Assembly: GCA_018830045.1 (NCBI GenBank)
Contig: JAHJTF010000031.1
Span: 1-36,423 of the forward strand
Direction: 5' to 3'
DNA length: 36,423 nt
DNA from: Patescibacteria group bacterium
GTDB taxonomy: Bacteria > Patescibacteriota > Microgenomatia > UBA1400 > PJMF01
Positions 23,080 through 31,117 of this stretch are shown here, piece by piece. Position 1 is the stretch's first letter, and every line of letters begins with the position of its first letter. Below the pieces are notes generated by a model. The model made no database searches and was not told the origin of the DNA. It worked only from the letters and a program-made list of their open reading frames with translations. A program made the translations under genes and the position numbers.

Positions 23080-23199
23080 ACTAGCTCATTAGATATCAAC
23101 GCCACAGAAATTTGAAGAAAAACTTATTTCTATCTTTTTCTATCTTTACACCAGCTACTCGACCTGCTTGAATGATCAGGCTATGAAAATAACCAAGCT

Positions 23200-25116
23200 A
23201 TGAAAAAATTGAGTTCTTTCGTCTTGCTAACATTAACTGCTCTCACCCCCCTATTGGTCTTGCCAATTGGCGAAGCATTTGTAGCTAACACCAAACAATT
23301 TCTAGTTTTACTGACAGCATTAGTTCTGCTCGCCATAGCTGGAATCAAGATGCTGATAGAGAAAAATCTTAGTATTACCCTATCTTCATTTACCACTGTC
23401 CTAGCTGTTTTTGGTACAGCAGTAACGGCCGCAGTGTTTCTAACCAATAGCTACCCCGTAGATAACTTACTTGGTTTTGGTGGAGTATATCTGGCCATGA
23501 TTTTAATTGCCTGCTTGGGTAAAGGTCTAGTGGATAGAAAATTTAGCCACAACTTTTTAACTATTTTCGGGATTAGTGCGAGTTTATTCAGCTTATCCTC
23601 GATTCTCCAGTTTATGGGCTATGGCCCCAGCTGGATCTACAATGCGCTCCTGAAAATCAATCTAAATCACGACTTATTATTTGGTTTAGTTGAATCTCCC
23701 ATGGTAGCAACGCAAATTTTGGGAGTAGCCTTAGTGGGTTTATTAGCCTCACTCATAAGCCGCTCTCACTTAGGACTAGCCATTACGCATAAAAAGAACA
23801 AAAAAGTTACTCTCCTTACCTGGGTGATGCTGGCCATAATTACTGCTGGCTTTGGATTAAATATGTACTCGGTTTTACCAGGGCAAGCCTTTTCCCCGAT
23901 TATGCCGTCATTAGCTGCCAGTTGGTCAGTGGCAGTTGATATGCTGCGTGTCCCGCAAACTGCATTTTTAGGCGCTGGACCAAACAACTATCACCTCGCT
24001 TATGCGCAGTTTAAACCAGCTTGGATAAATCAAACTCCTTTATGGAATATCCAGTTTACTAGCGGTATTAACCTACCTCTAACCCTCTTGGTTTCTACCG
24101 GCATACTGGGTTTAGCTAGCTGGATTTGGCTGGTGTTACGCATTCTTAAACAGATCAAGTATCAAGCAGAGTTAAAAAACTCTCCCTTGACCTGGATGTT
24201 GTTGGCTCTCTTAGCCCTGCAGTTACTTTTGCCCCCTTTTATTTCTCTTTTAATACTGTTTGGGTTAGTTTTAGCTGCCTGGCTATCTTTGCCAGAACAT
24301 AAATTTGATCAGCTCAAACTCCATACTCTCACAACTCATATTGCTCAAGGGAACTACATTGCTCAAGGAATAGGCGTAATCCTGGTGGTCGTCTTTGGTT
24401 ATGGTACTTATAGTTTAGGCAAAGCCATCATCGCCGATTACTCAATTTTCGCTGGCAATAGAGCTGGACAAAACAACCAGATCACCCAGATGTACCAACT
24501 CCAACACAAAGCAGTCTTGCTTAACCCCTATTTAGCCAGCTATCGTCGCCGCTATGCTTTAACCAACCTTTCAATCGCAACTGCTTTAGCCAACAAAGCT
24601 GATCTAACTGAACAAGAACGGGCTAGCATCTTGCAACTCATCCAACAAGCTATTAGAGAAGGTCAAGCCGCCGCTGAGTTACAACCCGCAGACGTGCGCA
24701 ACTGGCAGGTGCTAGCTCAAGTTTATAATAACCTCGCTGGCGTTGCCGAAGGTGCTGACCAATGGGCAGTTAACTCTTATGTCCAGGCTATTCAGGCCTC
24801 ACCCACCAACCCAGATCTTAGGATTGCTTTAGGAAGTATCTTTTATGGAGTTGGACAATATGACCAGGCCAGCCAGCTTTTTACTCAAGCCATTCAACTC
24901 AAGCCCGATCATGCCAATGCTCATTACAACTTAGCTAATACGTTGAAGATGCAGGACAAACTAAGCGAGGCAGTAGTAGCTTATGAAAATGTTTTGTCTC
25001 TAATCGAACCAGGTAGCGAGGATTATAAGATCGTCGCAGAAGAATTAGCTACCCTACGAGAAAAACTAGCCAACACCGGGGGCTTACCCCAAGATATGAT
25101 CAAAAGCGTCAAGTAA
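23200..25116 (+). CDS. O-antigen ligase/PglL-like polytopic membrane protein with TPR domain, paralogue
   Basis: The 638-residue protein has about 10-12 membrane segments in residues 1-390, with the extracytoplasmic loop FLGAGPNNYHLAYAQFKPAW aligned to the same loop of the 19974 gene. A C-terminal TPR region follows (AIQASPTNPDLRIALGSIFY, AIQLKPDHANAHYNLANTLK). A six-codon frame (23183-23203, MKITKL) ends with its TGA overlapping the ATG, which may couple translation; the next possible start would shorten the first membrane segment. The 3' end runs 33 bases past the stop codon of the convergent obg gene. Likely lipid-linked glycan polymerase, ligase or pilin glycosyltransferase. Confidence 0.8.
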   Translation: MKKLSSFVLLTLTALTPLLVLPIGEAFVANTKQFLVLLTALVLLAIAGIKMLIEKNLSITLSSFTTVLAVFGTAVTAAVFLTNSYPVDNLLGFGGVYLAMILIACLGKGLVDRKFSHNFLTIFGISASLFSLSSILQFMGYGPSWIYNALLKINLNHDLLFGLVESPMVATQILGVALVGLLASLISRSHLGLAITHKKNKKVTLLTWVMLAIITAGFGLNMYSVLPGQAFSPIMPSLAASWSVAVDMLRVPQTAFLGAGPNNYHLAYAQFKPAWINQTPLWNIQFTSGINLPLTLLVSTGILGLASWIWLVLRILKQIKYQAELKNSPLTWMLLALLALQLLLPPFISLLILFGLVLAAWLSLPEHKFDQLKLHTLTTHIAQGNYIAQGIGVILVVVFGYGTYSLGKAIIADYSIFAGNRAGQNNQITQMYQLQHKAVLLNPYLASYRRRYALTNLSIATALANKADLTEQERASILQLIQQAIREGQAAAELQPADVRNWQVLAQVYNNLAGVAEGADQWAVNSYVQAIQASPTNPDLRIALGSIFYGVGQYDQASQLFTQAIQLKPDHANAHYNLANTLKMQDKLSEAVVAYENVLSLIEPGSEDYKIVAEELATLREKLANTGGLPQDMIKSVK

Positions 25117-26331
25117 TTGCTCTATGCCTGATTTAGTAGCAGCACTAAAAAACACTATTTCTTGTTGCTGTTTAGTAAATAGTTTCTGTGTGACTTTAAT
25201 TAATTCTTTAGAATAAATGTCTTGCTTATTAACCCCAATGATGAAAGGCTTGTTGATTAATTCTTGGCCATAATCACTTAACTCTTGTTGTAATTTTTCA
25301 AATTGCGATAAAAGATGGACTGCTTGATCAGCGACTGACAAGTCTTCATCAAAAACTATTTCCTCTGGTAAAAACAATACAAACAATAACAATCGACAGT
25401 GCTCAACATGACGTAAAAAGGCGTGACCCAAGCCTTTGCCCTGGCTAGCGCCTTCAATTAATCCAGGAAGATCTGCTAGTATGACTTCCCTGCCTTTTAA
25501 GGGCAATGTACCTAGATGAGGCTCTAAAGTAGTAAAAGGATAATCGCCTATTTTGGGTCGGGCTTGTGTTAAAACTGAGATAAGCGTACTTTTGCCGGCA
25601 TTGGGAAATCCCACTAGGCCAATGTCAGCCAACAAAAGTTGTTCTAAAACCACAACTTTCTTTTCACCCACAGTCCCATACTCCGCTTCTAAAGGAGTGG
25701 TATTTGCTGGGCCTTTAAAGGTATTGTTTCCCCGACCACCAAAGCCACCCTGGCAAAGCACAACCTCTTGACCAGGAGCCGTTATTTCCAGCAACTTTTG
25801 TTTAGGCAATCGATTAAAGTCCACTCCCTTAAGGGAATCTGAAGAATCTCTAATCACTCCAGCAAGCAACTGGGCCACATTTTTTTCAACTCGAATCGGT
25901 TCTAGCTCATCCTTTTCTCTTGGGGGAATAGCTTGGCCCTCGGCTTCTAAATAAAATTTATTGACTTCAACCTCATCGCGATTAAGCAAATAATCTAGAC
26001 TATAGCGCCAACGTCGGTGCTGACTAATTTTGTTTTCTGCCAATAACCATACTCTAGTACCAACTGGCACTTCAATAATAATATCTTTTCCTCGAGCTCC
26101 TTTGCATTTTTGCTTCCCACCAGCTTGGCCATTATCAGCCCGATATTCTTTCACTCCAGAAAAACGAACTAAAGAACTCTTATCTGCAACCCCTTTGAGA
26201 ATAATGTGACCACCGTCACCGCCATTGCCCCCCGCAGGACCACCTCTGGGGACATACTTTTCACGACGAAAGGCCACTCGACCATAGCCACCATCGCCCG
26301 CGCTGAGATGTAATTTAACCAAGTCAATCAT
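25084..26331 (-). CDS. obgE: Obg-family GTPase with enlarged N-terminal domain
   Basis: The start is placed at ATG 26331 (MIDLVKLHLSAGDGG), the usual Obg start; the frame runs 39 codons further upstream but that part looks non-coding. The 415 residues comprise the Gly-rich Obg fold (YVPRGGPAGGNGGDGGHIIL) and the G domain with GFPNAGKST (241-249), DLPGLIEGA, NKQD and SAATKSG. There is no C-terminal OCT domain. Between VPVGTRVW and TAPGQEVVL about 85 residues (~96-181) replace the usual dozen, so a large insertion sits in the Obg fold. Obg binds the ribosomal large subunit and acts in its assembly. The gene is last in the leftward rho cluster, though a 143-base gap separates it from the peptidase gene. 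Confidence 0.93.
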   Translation of the reverse strand: MIDLVKLHLSAGDGGYGRVAFRREKYVPRGGPAGGNGGDGGHIILKGVADKSSLVRFSGVKEYRADNGQAGGKQKCKGARGKDIIIEVPVGTRVWLLAENKISQHRRWRYSLDYLLNRDEVEVNKFYLEAEGQAIPPREKDELEPIRVEKNVAQLLAGVIRDSSDSLKGVDFNRLPKQKLLEITAPGQEVVLCQGGFGGRGNNTFKGPANTTPLEAEYGTVGEKKVVVLEQLLLADIGLVGFPNAGKSTLISVLTQARPKIGDYPFTTLEPHLGTLPLKGREVILADLPGLIEGASQGKGLGHAFLRHVEHCRLLLFVLFLPEEIVFDEDLSVADQAVHLLSQFEKLQQELSDYGQELINKPFIIGVNKQDIYSKELIKVTQKLFTKQQQEIVFFSAATKSGIEQLLDAFDHILG

Positions 26332-26474
26332 AATAACTTCGTAGTATACCCTATCTTGCAGGCAATCACCCACTCTCCCTGGCGGCGAAACAATATCATT
26401 TTCAACAGTCAAAGAAATATAATTAAAAAAATACCGCGCGGAGCTCACCGGGCCTAAAAGCCTGGCGTTCTCTA

Positions 26475-27596
26475 TTACAAAAATCCCAACGGATTTAATA
26501 ACACCCCGCCCTTGCGAATCTCAAAATGCAAATGGGTGCCCGTTGATCGTCCGGTACTGCCCATCTGACCAATGACATCGCCACGATTAACTCGTTGATC
26601 ACTTCTCACTTGCACCACACTTAAGTGGGCATACAAGGTTACAAAACCATTGCCATGATCAATAACAACTCGGTTCCCATAACCATAACTATCAAGCCAT
26701 CCCGCACTAATTACCGTTCCACCATCAGCGGCCAAAACCGAACTACCTGACTTATTAGCGATATCAACAGCTTTGTGGTAAAAACTATAGTTCTGAGTAA
26801 TTCTACCCGAGGCTGGCCAGACAAAACTACCAGTGGCAGTCACACTCCCGGCATCAGGAGTAATTTGAACCTGTCGAGCCACTCGAGACATACTCGCGAC
26901 TTCCTCTGGCTTGACCCCGTCTGGAACCATTAAGTACTGCCCAGTAGCCAGCTCAAAAGTTTCATCATTTAAAAACTCATTAAAAGGATAATCTACAATC
27001 ACCTGAATTTCTGAACCCTGCAAGCTATATTTTTTACCCACCGAGTAAATCGTTTCTCCTCGGGATACTTTATGCCTAATTCCATCTACAGGCAAAATTT
27101 TCAACTCCTGACCAGGCTTAAGCTTGCTTTTTTCAGTCAAATTATTTTCCCACAAGACCGTTGTGAGCGCTAAACCATAGCGCTCGGCAATGCTTGATAA
27201 AGTTTCTCCCTCAGTAACAGTGTGAGTGATAATTTCACCACCTCGATATTGACGCACTTCTTCAGCCTGAAGAGTATTGAAATCAGTAATGTGAGCTGAA
27301 ACCGACATTACTCCCCTTGCTATCTCCGCTTGCCCCTCATCCTCTGACCGAGCCAATACCAGTGGCCCAAAAGTAATTACTATAAAAGTTAGCCCAATAG
27401 TGCCAAAATGCAAAAAAGGCCGAGTGTATTTTCCCCGCCGCCGGTACAGCAAATCTACAATTGAATCTTTTCCCAACTCAAAAGCAGAAAACCAGTTGTA
27501 GCCACGATTGCGACCATAATGGACCAAAAACTTCAAAAATTCACCTAAGTCTTGAAAAATCACTGGCGTCTTAAAACGAATAGTCAAGCGCGGCAT
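26475..27596 (-). CDS. LysM-containing M23 metallopeptidase
   Basis: The 373-residue protein has a cytoplasmic start, a membrane segment (~63-83) and two LysM modules (123-168, HTVTEGETLSSIAERYGL; 173-226, HKVSRGETIYSVGKKYSL). The C-terminal M23 domain has the zinc and catalytic residues H274-x3-D278, H324 and H355-L-H357. It should bind and cut peptidoglycan cross-links outside the membrane, in cell division or wall turnover. The second LysM contains an unusual insertion (DYPFNEFLNDETFELA). It begins 28 bases after the rho stop codon, consistent with one leftward transcript. No clear ribosome-binding site is visible. Confidence 0.92.
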   Translation of the reverse strand: MPRLTIRFKTPVIFQDLGEFLKFLVHYGRNRGYNWFSAFELGKDSIVDLLYRRRGKYTRPFLHFGTIGLTFIVITFGPLVLARSEDEGQAEIARGVMSVSAHITDFNTLQAEEVRQYRGGEIITHTVTEGETLSSIAERYGLALTTVLWENNLTEKSKLKPGQELKILPVDGIRHKVSRGETIYSVGKKYSLQGSEIQVIVDYPFNEFLNDETFELATGQYLMVPDGVKPEEVASMSRVARQVQITPDAGSVTATGSFVWPASGRITQNYSFYHKAVDIANKSGSSVLAADGGTVISAGWLDSYGYGNRVVIDHGNGFVTLYAHLSVVQVRSDQRVNRGDVIGQMGSTGRSTGTHLHFEIRKGGVLLNPLGFL

Positions 27597-27624
27597 AATT
27601 TCAGGCCCTATATTTACCTCTATT

Positions 27625-29028
27625 TTACCCCTGTTTTAAACTGTTTAAAAACGCTTTGTTGCTCTTGGCTTTCTTCAACTGAGTAATTAAAGTAGAGGTA
27701 CGCTCTTCTTCGTCATTAAGCATATCCAACATGCGGTGTAGAGTAATGATAGATTGGTAAGTAATGTTATCAAATAAAAGATCATCACGCCTGGTGCCAG
27801 ACCTCTGAACATCAATTGCCGGGTAAATCCGCCGTTCAGCCAAACGACGATTAAGATGAATCTCTTGATTGCCTGTGCCTTTAAATTCTTCATAAACCAA
27901 ATCATCCATTCTTGAACCAGTGTCTACTAAAGCAGTTCCCACGATCGTTAGTGATCCCGGAATCTCAAAGTTACGCGCTGCTCCAAAGAATTTCTTAGGC
28001 GGAAACAACGCCATCGGATCAAACCCACCCGAGAGAGTTCTACCAGAGGTGGGAATAGACAAATTATATGCTCTGGCCAAACGAGTAATAGAGTCTAGTA
28101 AAATTATGACGTCTTTGCCTGATTCCACCATTCTTTTTGCTTTTTCCAGCGCTAGCTCAGCAACTGCACACTGCGACTCGGGGTTTTCATCAAAGTTACT
28201 GGATGCCACCTCGCCTTTGTTATCAGTAATAGTAGCAATATGACGCCTAATATCAGTCACTTCTTCCGGTCTCTCCCCGACTAAAACAGCCATCACATGA
28301 ATATCAGGATAATTTTTAGCTACCCCTGTCGCAATATCTTTGAGCAAAGTAGTTTTCCCTGCCTTGGGTGGAGAAACAATTAAGCTCCGCTGGCCCTTAC
28401 CAATTGGCGCAATTAAGTCAATAATACGCAAAGAAAGTGGTTCCTCACCTGATTCTAAAACGATCTGCTCGTCTGGATAAACCGGAGTAAGCTGATGAAA
28501 AGACTTTCTATCTTGTTTCATAAAATCTTCTATTGCTTGACTATTAACCCCGCTAATCTTGAGTAAACCCCAATAGCGCTCATTGTCTTTAGGCTCTCTA
28601 GCTGGGCCCTCAATCACATCGCCCTCGCGTAATCCAAATCGTTTAATCTGAGAGTTAGAAATATAGGCATCTTTTCTTCCCCCAGAATAACTGACGCGCA
28701 AAACGCCATGTCCGTCTCGGATTTCTAGTACCCCGCTAATGGTCTTTGTAGGAGCATTCATGTCAGGAATTGCTTTTCCATCTGGTCTAGTTTGTTTTGT
28801 CACCACACCACCGCCCCCACTGTTGCCATTGCCGTTTAGAGGCACTATCGGCACATCTTTGGGCGTTGCTTTCTTGGCTTCCGGTGGACTTTTTACAGTT
28901 TCAGTCGTAGTTGCCTTGGTGGCAGGTATTTTATCGGCGGTTATTTTATCAGTGGTTGTCTTAAGCGCAGATGGCTTAATTTCTACAGGGGTACCGACCA
29001 ATTCATCGGCAGTTTTGGAGTTTGACAT
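27625..29028 (-). CDS. rho: Transcription termination factor Rho
   Basis: The 467-residue protein has a Thr/Lys/Ala-rich low-complexity extension (~1-95), an RNA-binding domain (~96-165, GVLRVSYSGGRKDAYIS, then WGLLKISGVN) and a RecA-like hexameric ATPase core. The P-loop is SPPKAGKTT (219-227), Walker B is VIILLDSITRLARAYN and the later block is FKGTGNQEIHLNRRLAERRI. Nearly all Rho-core motifs are present, so it should be an active RNA translocase. The N-terminal extension is longer than in E. coli (419 residues in total there), as in many actinobacterial and CPR Rho proteins. It heads a leftward cluster with the M23 peptidase and Obg. Confidence 0.96.
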   Translation of the reverse strand: MSNSKTADELVGTPVEIKPSALKTTTDKITADKIPATKATTTETVKSPPEAKKATPKDVPIVPLNGNGNSGGGGVVTKQTRPDGKAIPDMNAPTKTISGVLEIRDGHGVLRVSYSGGRKDAYISNSQIKRFGLREGDVIEGPAREPKDNERYWGLLKISGVNSQAIEDFMKQDRKSFHQLTPVYPDEQIVLESGEEPLSLRIIDLIAPIGKGQRSLIVSPPKAGKTTLLKDIATGVAKNYPDIHVMAVLVGERPEEVTDIRRHIATITDNKGEVASSNFDENPESQCAVAELALEKAKRMVESGKDVIILLDSITRLARAYNLSIPTSGRTLSGGFDPMALFPPKKFFGAARNFEIPGSLTIVGTALVDTGSRMDDLVYEEFKGTGNQEIHLNRRLAERRIYPAIDVQRSGTRRDDLLFDNITYQSIITLHRMLDMLNDEEERTSTLITQLKKAKSNKAFLNSLKQG

Positions 29029-29033
29029 AAAAT

Positions 29034-29062
29034 ATTAGAAGATAATTATTACTTACTACCAA
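29034..29062 (-). promoter_or_regulatory. Promoter of rho
   Basis: On the minus strand TTGGTA (29057-29062), a 17-base spacer and TCTAAT (29034-29039) lie five bases before the ATG at 29028, again implying a leaderless transcript. Confidence 0.5.
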
Positions 29063-29173
29063 AGACAAAATTAATTGCTCATGATTTATCAGAAGGGAAT
29101 TTATTTTTCCTTAACGGGAATAACCACATTATCCCAACCTCGCCTACAAAAGTCAACAACAATGCGCAAATAA

Positions 29174-29686
29174 TTAATAACGTGGTATTGTTTTAGCGTC
29201 TCTAAATTTCAGATTCTTAGCCTTTGCATACTCCTCTGCTCTTACTCTTATTGATCCGGTGTCTTTGTCTACAGTTATAGCAACTGGAATCAGTCTACCA
29301 TCGTCAGGAACAAAGAATGAAAAAGCCAGATCTCCTCCAGAATACTCGGGTACTTTAGAAGATTTGGGTAATTGAAAAATTATTTGGGCAAGTTTTGCTC
29401 TGTCCCCCCGCCCACACATCAGACAAACCTCAATCCCGGATCTCTCCCATGGTTGATCGCTGCCAAAATATTTGTATAGTCTTAAGTCGGCAATACTAGC
29501 ATCGCTTGCACAAAGTGACATAGCATCTAGAATCACTCCAAATTGGCGCTGAAATTCACTGGGTCCTATATCATAAAAATAATCACCTTCTCTAAAAACT
29601 CCCTCCCTCATCCCAAAAAGAACTTGTCTTGCATCGGGCTCAGAACCAGCTTCTGGTTTTTGGTTTGGTTTGTCTAATTCGCTCAT
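29174..29686 (-). CDS. Hypothetical protein, 170 residues
   Basis: I do not recognise a family. The protein is soluble, with a polar start (MSELDKPNQKPEAGSEPDAR), no signal peptide and no membrane segment. It has a mixed alpha/beta pattern and Cys residues at CASD and VCLMCG. Codon use and the absence of internal breaks support a real gene. A possible -10, TACAAT (29697-29702 on the minus strand), lies ten bases before the ATG. It stands alone between rho and the sortase gene, all leftward. Function unknown. Confidence 0.7.
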   Translation of the reverse strand: MSELDKPNQKPEAGSEPDARQVLFGMREGVFREGDYFYDIGPSEFQRQFGVILDAMSLCASDASIADLRLYKYFGSDQPWERSGIEVCLMCGRGDRAKLAQIIFQLPKSSKVPEYSGGDLAFSFFVPDDGRLIPVAITVDKDTGSIRVRAEEYAKAKNLKFRDAKTIPRY

Positions 29687-29738
29687 ACTGCAGTAGATTG
29701 TAACATATATTTAGCCCAATACCCAGCCCAATTCCAAC

Positions 29739-30545
29739 CTAACCCTGAGTATTTTGATCCAAACTAATCAAGCGTGCATAACGAAAATGTCGTAAGGGAG
29801 AGTTTAAAAATTTACAAGTATAAAGAATTAAGTCTGCATCATAGTCAGTAATCTCCTCACCCTCTTCACCCGCATAAACCTCATAAACCCACTTGCGCTG
29901 ATCGGCAATAATCTCAATCATGTCACCTTGCTCTACCTCTGGTAAATAATAAAACGAGTTATATTTCCAGTAATCAGTCTGCCACCACCAATCCCAACCA
30001 AAACGATGAGCCGCTAAAATAATCGGCAAATCATACTCATCTCCAGGTCTACCGTAGTCTGGAGCTAACCAAACTCCTTCTTGTAAGGCTTCGGCCGGAT
30101 CTTTGGTTGCCCCCAGCTCTGTTCTAATCCCAATCCGAGGAATAATCAGCCAATCACCGGTGGGTAAATTCTCATCTTGTGGAGGCAAAACCTCTTCTTT
30201 TTGAACAGCAGTCGCCCGATCTTTTGTTCCCTGACTAAAATCTCCACCCAAAGGAGTACCTTTATCAATTGACTCTATTGGAGAAACATCTACAGGAAAA
30301 ACCCAATAATAGAAATCGGGAATCACCAAAACACCGGCGATAGTTAAAGAAACAACAAAAATTATTGAAAGTAATCCCCTAATTAGTTTAAGAAAGATCG
30401 TTTCATGATAACTTTTTTTATCACTGCGACCAAAATTCATACTCATCGACCTAGACCAAGCATTATTTTCCCCAAGTAAACCCATTCTAATTTGAGGAAA
30501 GTTTTGTCTTAAAAAAGCTGGAGTTGTTTCAAGTACTAAACTCAT
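29739..30545 (-). CDS. Sortase-family transpeptidase
   Basis: The 268-residue protein has a cytoplasmic N-terminus of ~50 residues, a membrane segment (52-75) and a C-terminal sortase domain. Catalytic candidates are H180 (LAAHRFGW), C244 in LILYTC and R252 in SPLRHFRY, in the expected order and spacing. Type II-like orientation places the domain outside the cell. Sortases attach surface proteins to the wall or polymerise pilins through LPxTG-type signals. None of the proteins in this window carries an obvious LPxTG signal, so its substrates lie elsewhere or use a different motif. A Trp-rich stretch (WDWWWQTDYW) beside the catalytic His is unusual. Confidence 0.88.
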   Translation of the reverse strand: MSLVLETTPAFLRQNFPQIRMGLLGENNAWSRSMSMNFGRSDKKSYHETIFLKLIRGLLSIIFVVSLTIAGVLVIPDFYYWVFPVDVSPIESIDKGTPLGGDFSQGTKDRATAVQKEEVLPPQDENLPTGDWLIIPRIGIRTELGATKDPAEALQEGVWLAPDYGRPGDEYDLPIILAAHRFGWDWWWQTDYWKYNSFYYLPEVEQGDMIEIIADQRKWVYEVYAGEEGEEITDYDADLILYTCKFLNSPLRHFRYARLISLDQNTQG

Positions 30546-30551
30546 ATCAGA

Positions 30552-30557
30552 ATAATA
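30552..30557 (-). promoter_or_regulatory. -10 box of the sortase gene
   Basis: On the minus strand TATTAT lies exactly six bases before the ATG at 30545. The region is very AT-rich and no good -35 is seen, so the call rests on position. Confidence 0.4.
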
Positions 30558-30640
30558 ATTATTATATCAAAATATATCTAGATAATCAAGATTATAGGAT
30601 ATCTACACTCGAGGAAAACAACAACTTTTCTCTAAAAAAA

Positions 30641-30695
30641 GGTACTGGGTGGAAGCTCGGCAGCCTGCCCAACGGCCGAACCTCCGCTCAATACC
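30641..30695 (-). terminator. Intrinsic terminator, leftward
   Basis: The arms 30641-30661 and 30675-30695 pair over about 21 positions with a few wobbles and mismatches. On the minus strand the hairpin is followed directly by seven T (30640 down to 30634). Pairing is slightly better on the minus than on the plus strand, which fits leftward termination. Confidence 0.7.
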
Positions 30696-30817
30696 CATTT
30701 GTATCATTATTTTATATTTTACTATATAAAGATCTAATTTACATAGACCATAAAAACTGATAGCGTATTGACCATCGAGTTACAGATAGTCTATGGAGAC
30801 TATCTTCTCTAACAGAA

Positions 30818-30866
30818 AAAGCATTATTATTCGTGGCTCTGCCCAGCGGTAATAATGCTTTTTTTT
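30818..30866 (+). terminator. Strong hairpin with T-run, rightward
   Basis: AAAGCATTATTA (30818-30829) pairs perfectly with TAATAATGCTTT (30850-30861), followed by a T-run to 30866. It would terminate rightward transcription upstream of the VirD4-like gene. On the minus strand the same hairpin sits at the 5' end of the candidate RNA. Confidence 0.6.
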
Positions 30867-30884
30867 ATTTTAAACACTCACTCA

Positions 30885-30912
30885 AGTATAATTATTTTTT
30901 AGTCATTGTCAA
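30885..30912 (-). promoter_or_regulatory. Strong promoter for the candidate RNA
   Basis: On the minus strand the -35 is a perfect TTGACA (30907-30912), the spacer is 16 bases and the -10 is TATACT (30885-30890). No ATG follows at leaderless distance. The 120 bases to its right, up to the tandem repeats, are AT-rich and hold nothing else I can support. Confidence 0.65.
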
Positions 30913-31033
30913 GACCTATAGTTATTTAACTAAATATCCTATATTGTATATAATAAGCAACTTATTGATAGATATTACCATTTTGTTAACACTCGCAACT
31001 ACTATTGACTGATTGTGCAAAACTACTGCTAGT

Positions 31034-31099
31034 CTCAGCCAATTGTTTCTTGCCTCAGCTGATCGTTTCTTATCTCAGCTTATCCTTTCTTGCCTCAGC
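31034..31099 (+). repeat. 20-bp tandem repeats (3.3 units) before the VirD4-like gene
   Basis: CTCAGC recurs at 31034, 31054, 31074 and 31094, exactly 20 bases apart. The unit is close to CTCAGCTGATCGTTTCTTGC. The array ends seven bases before the -10 box of the VirD4-like gene. Two helical turns per unit would place bound proteins on one face of the DNA, as with iterons or activator arrays. Confidence 0.8.
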
Positions 31100-31105
31100 T
31101 TAGTT

Positions 31106-31111
31106 TATAAT
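31106..31111 (+). promoter_or_regulatory. -10 box of the VirD4-like gene
   Basis: A perfect TATAAT lies exactly six bases before the ATG at 31118. The expected -35 position falls inside the 20-bp repeats and has no TTGACA-like sequence, suggesting activator dependence. Confidence 0.7.
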
Positions 31112-31117
31112 ACCTAT

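Larger units (their letters stand above)
30634..30878 (-). ncRNA. Candidate structured RNA of about 245 nt, leftward
   Basis: A strong minus-strand promoter (30885-30912) predicts a start near 30878, and a long hairpin followed by seven U residues ends near 30634. Between them the RNA would form three hairpins: a 12-bp stem (30818-30829 with 30850-30861), an 8-bp stem AGATAGTC/GACTATCT (30784-30805) and the 21-bp terminator stem. The loops of the first and last hairpins both contain CCG(C/T)TGGGCAG. No credible protein frame fits. It does not match SRP RNA, tmRNA, RNase P or 6S RNA by eye. It could be a free small RNA or the attenuated leader of the sortase gene, whose start lies 89 bases beyond the terminator. 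Confidence 0.5.

Noticed and set aside
26332..26448. 39-codon N-terminal extension of Obg
   Set aside because: Obg proteins begin near MIDLVKLHL; the extension has no similarity to the family and lies in a gap with a possible TATACT box.
26412..26468. Terminator after the M23 peptidase gene
   Set aside because: The GC-rich hairpin is short with a mismatch, and the T-run is about 20 bases further on. Not convincing enough to list.
30524..30760. 78-codon plus-strand frame
   Set aside because: It runs through the terminator hairpin and AT-rich DNA, has no promoter or ribosome-binding site, and overlaps the sortase start. The hairpin explains its GC-rich middle.
31013..31117. Upstream extension of the VirD4-like gene from a TTG at 31013
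   Set aside because: The extra 35 codons are the 20-bp tandem repeats and the -10 box. The ATG at 31118 lies exactly six bases after TATAAT.
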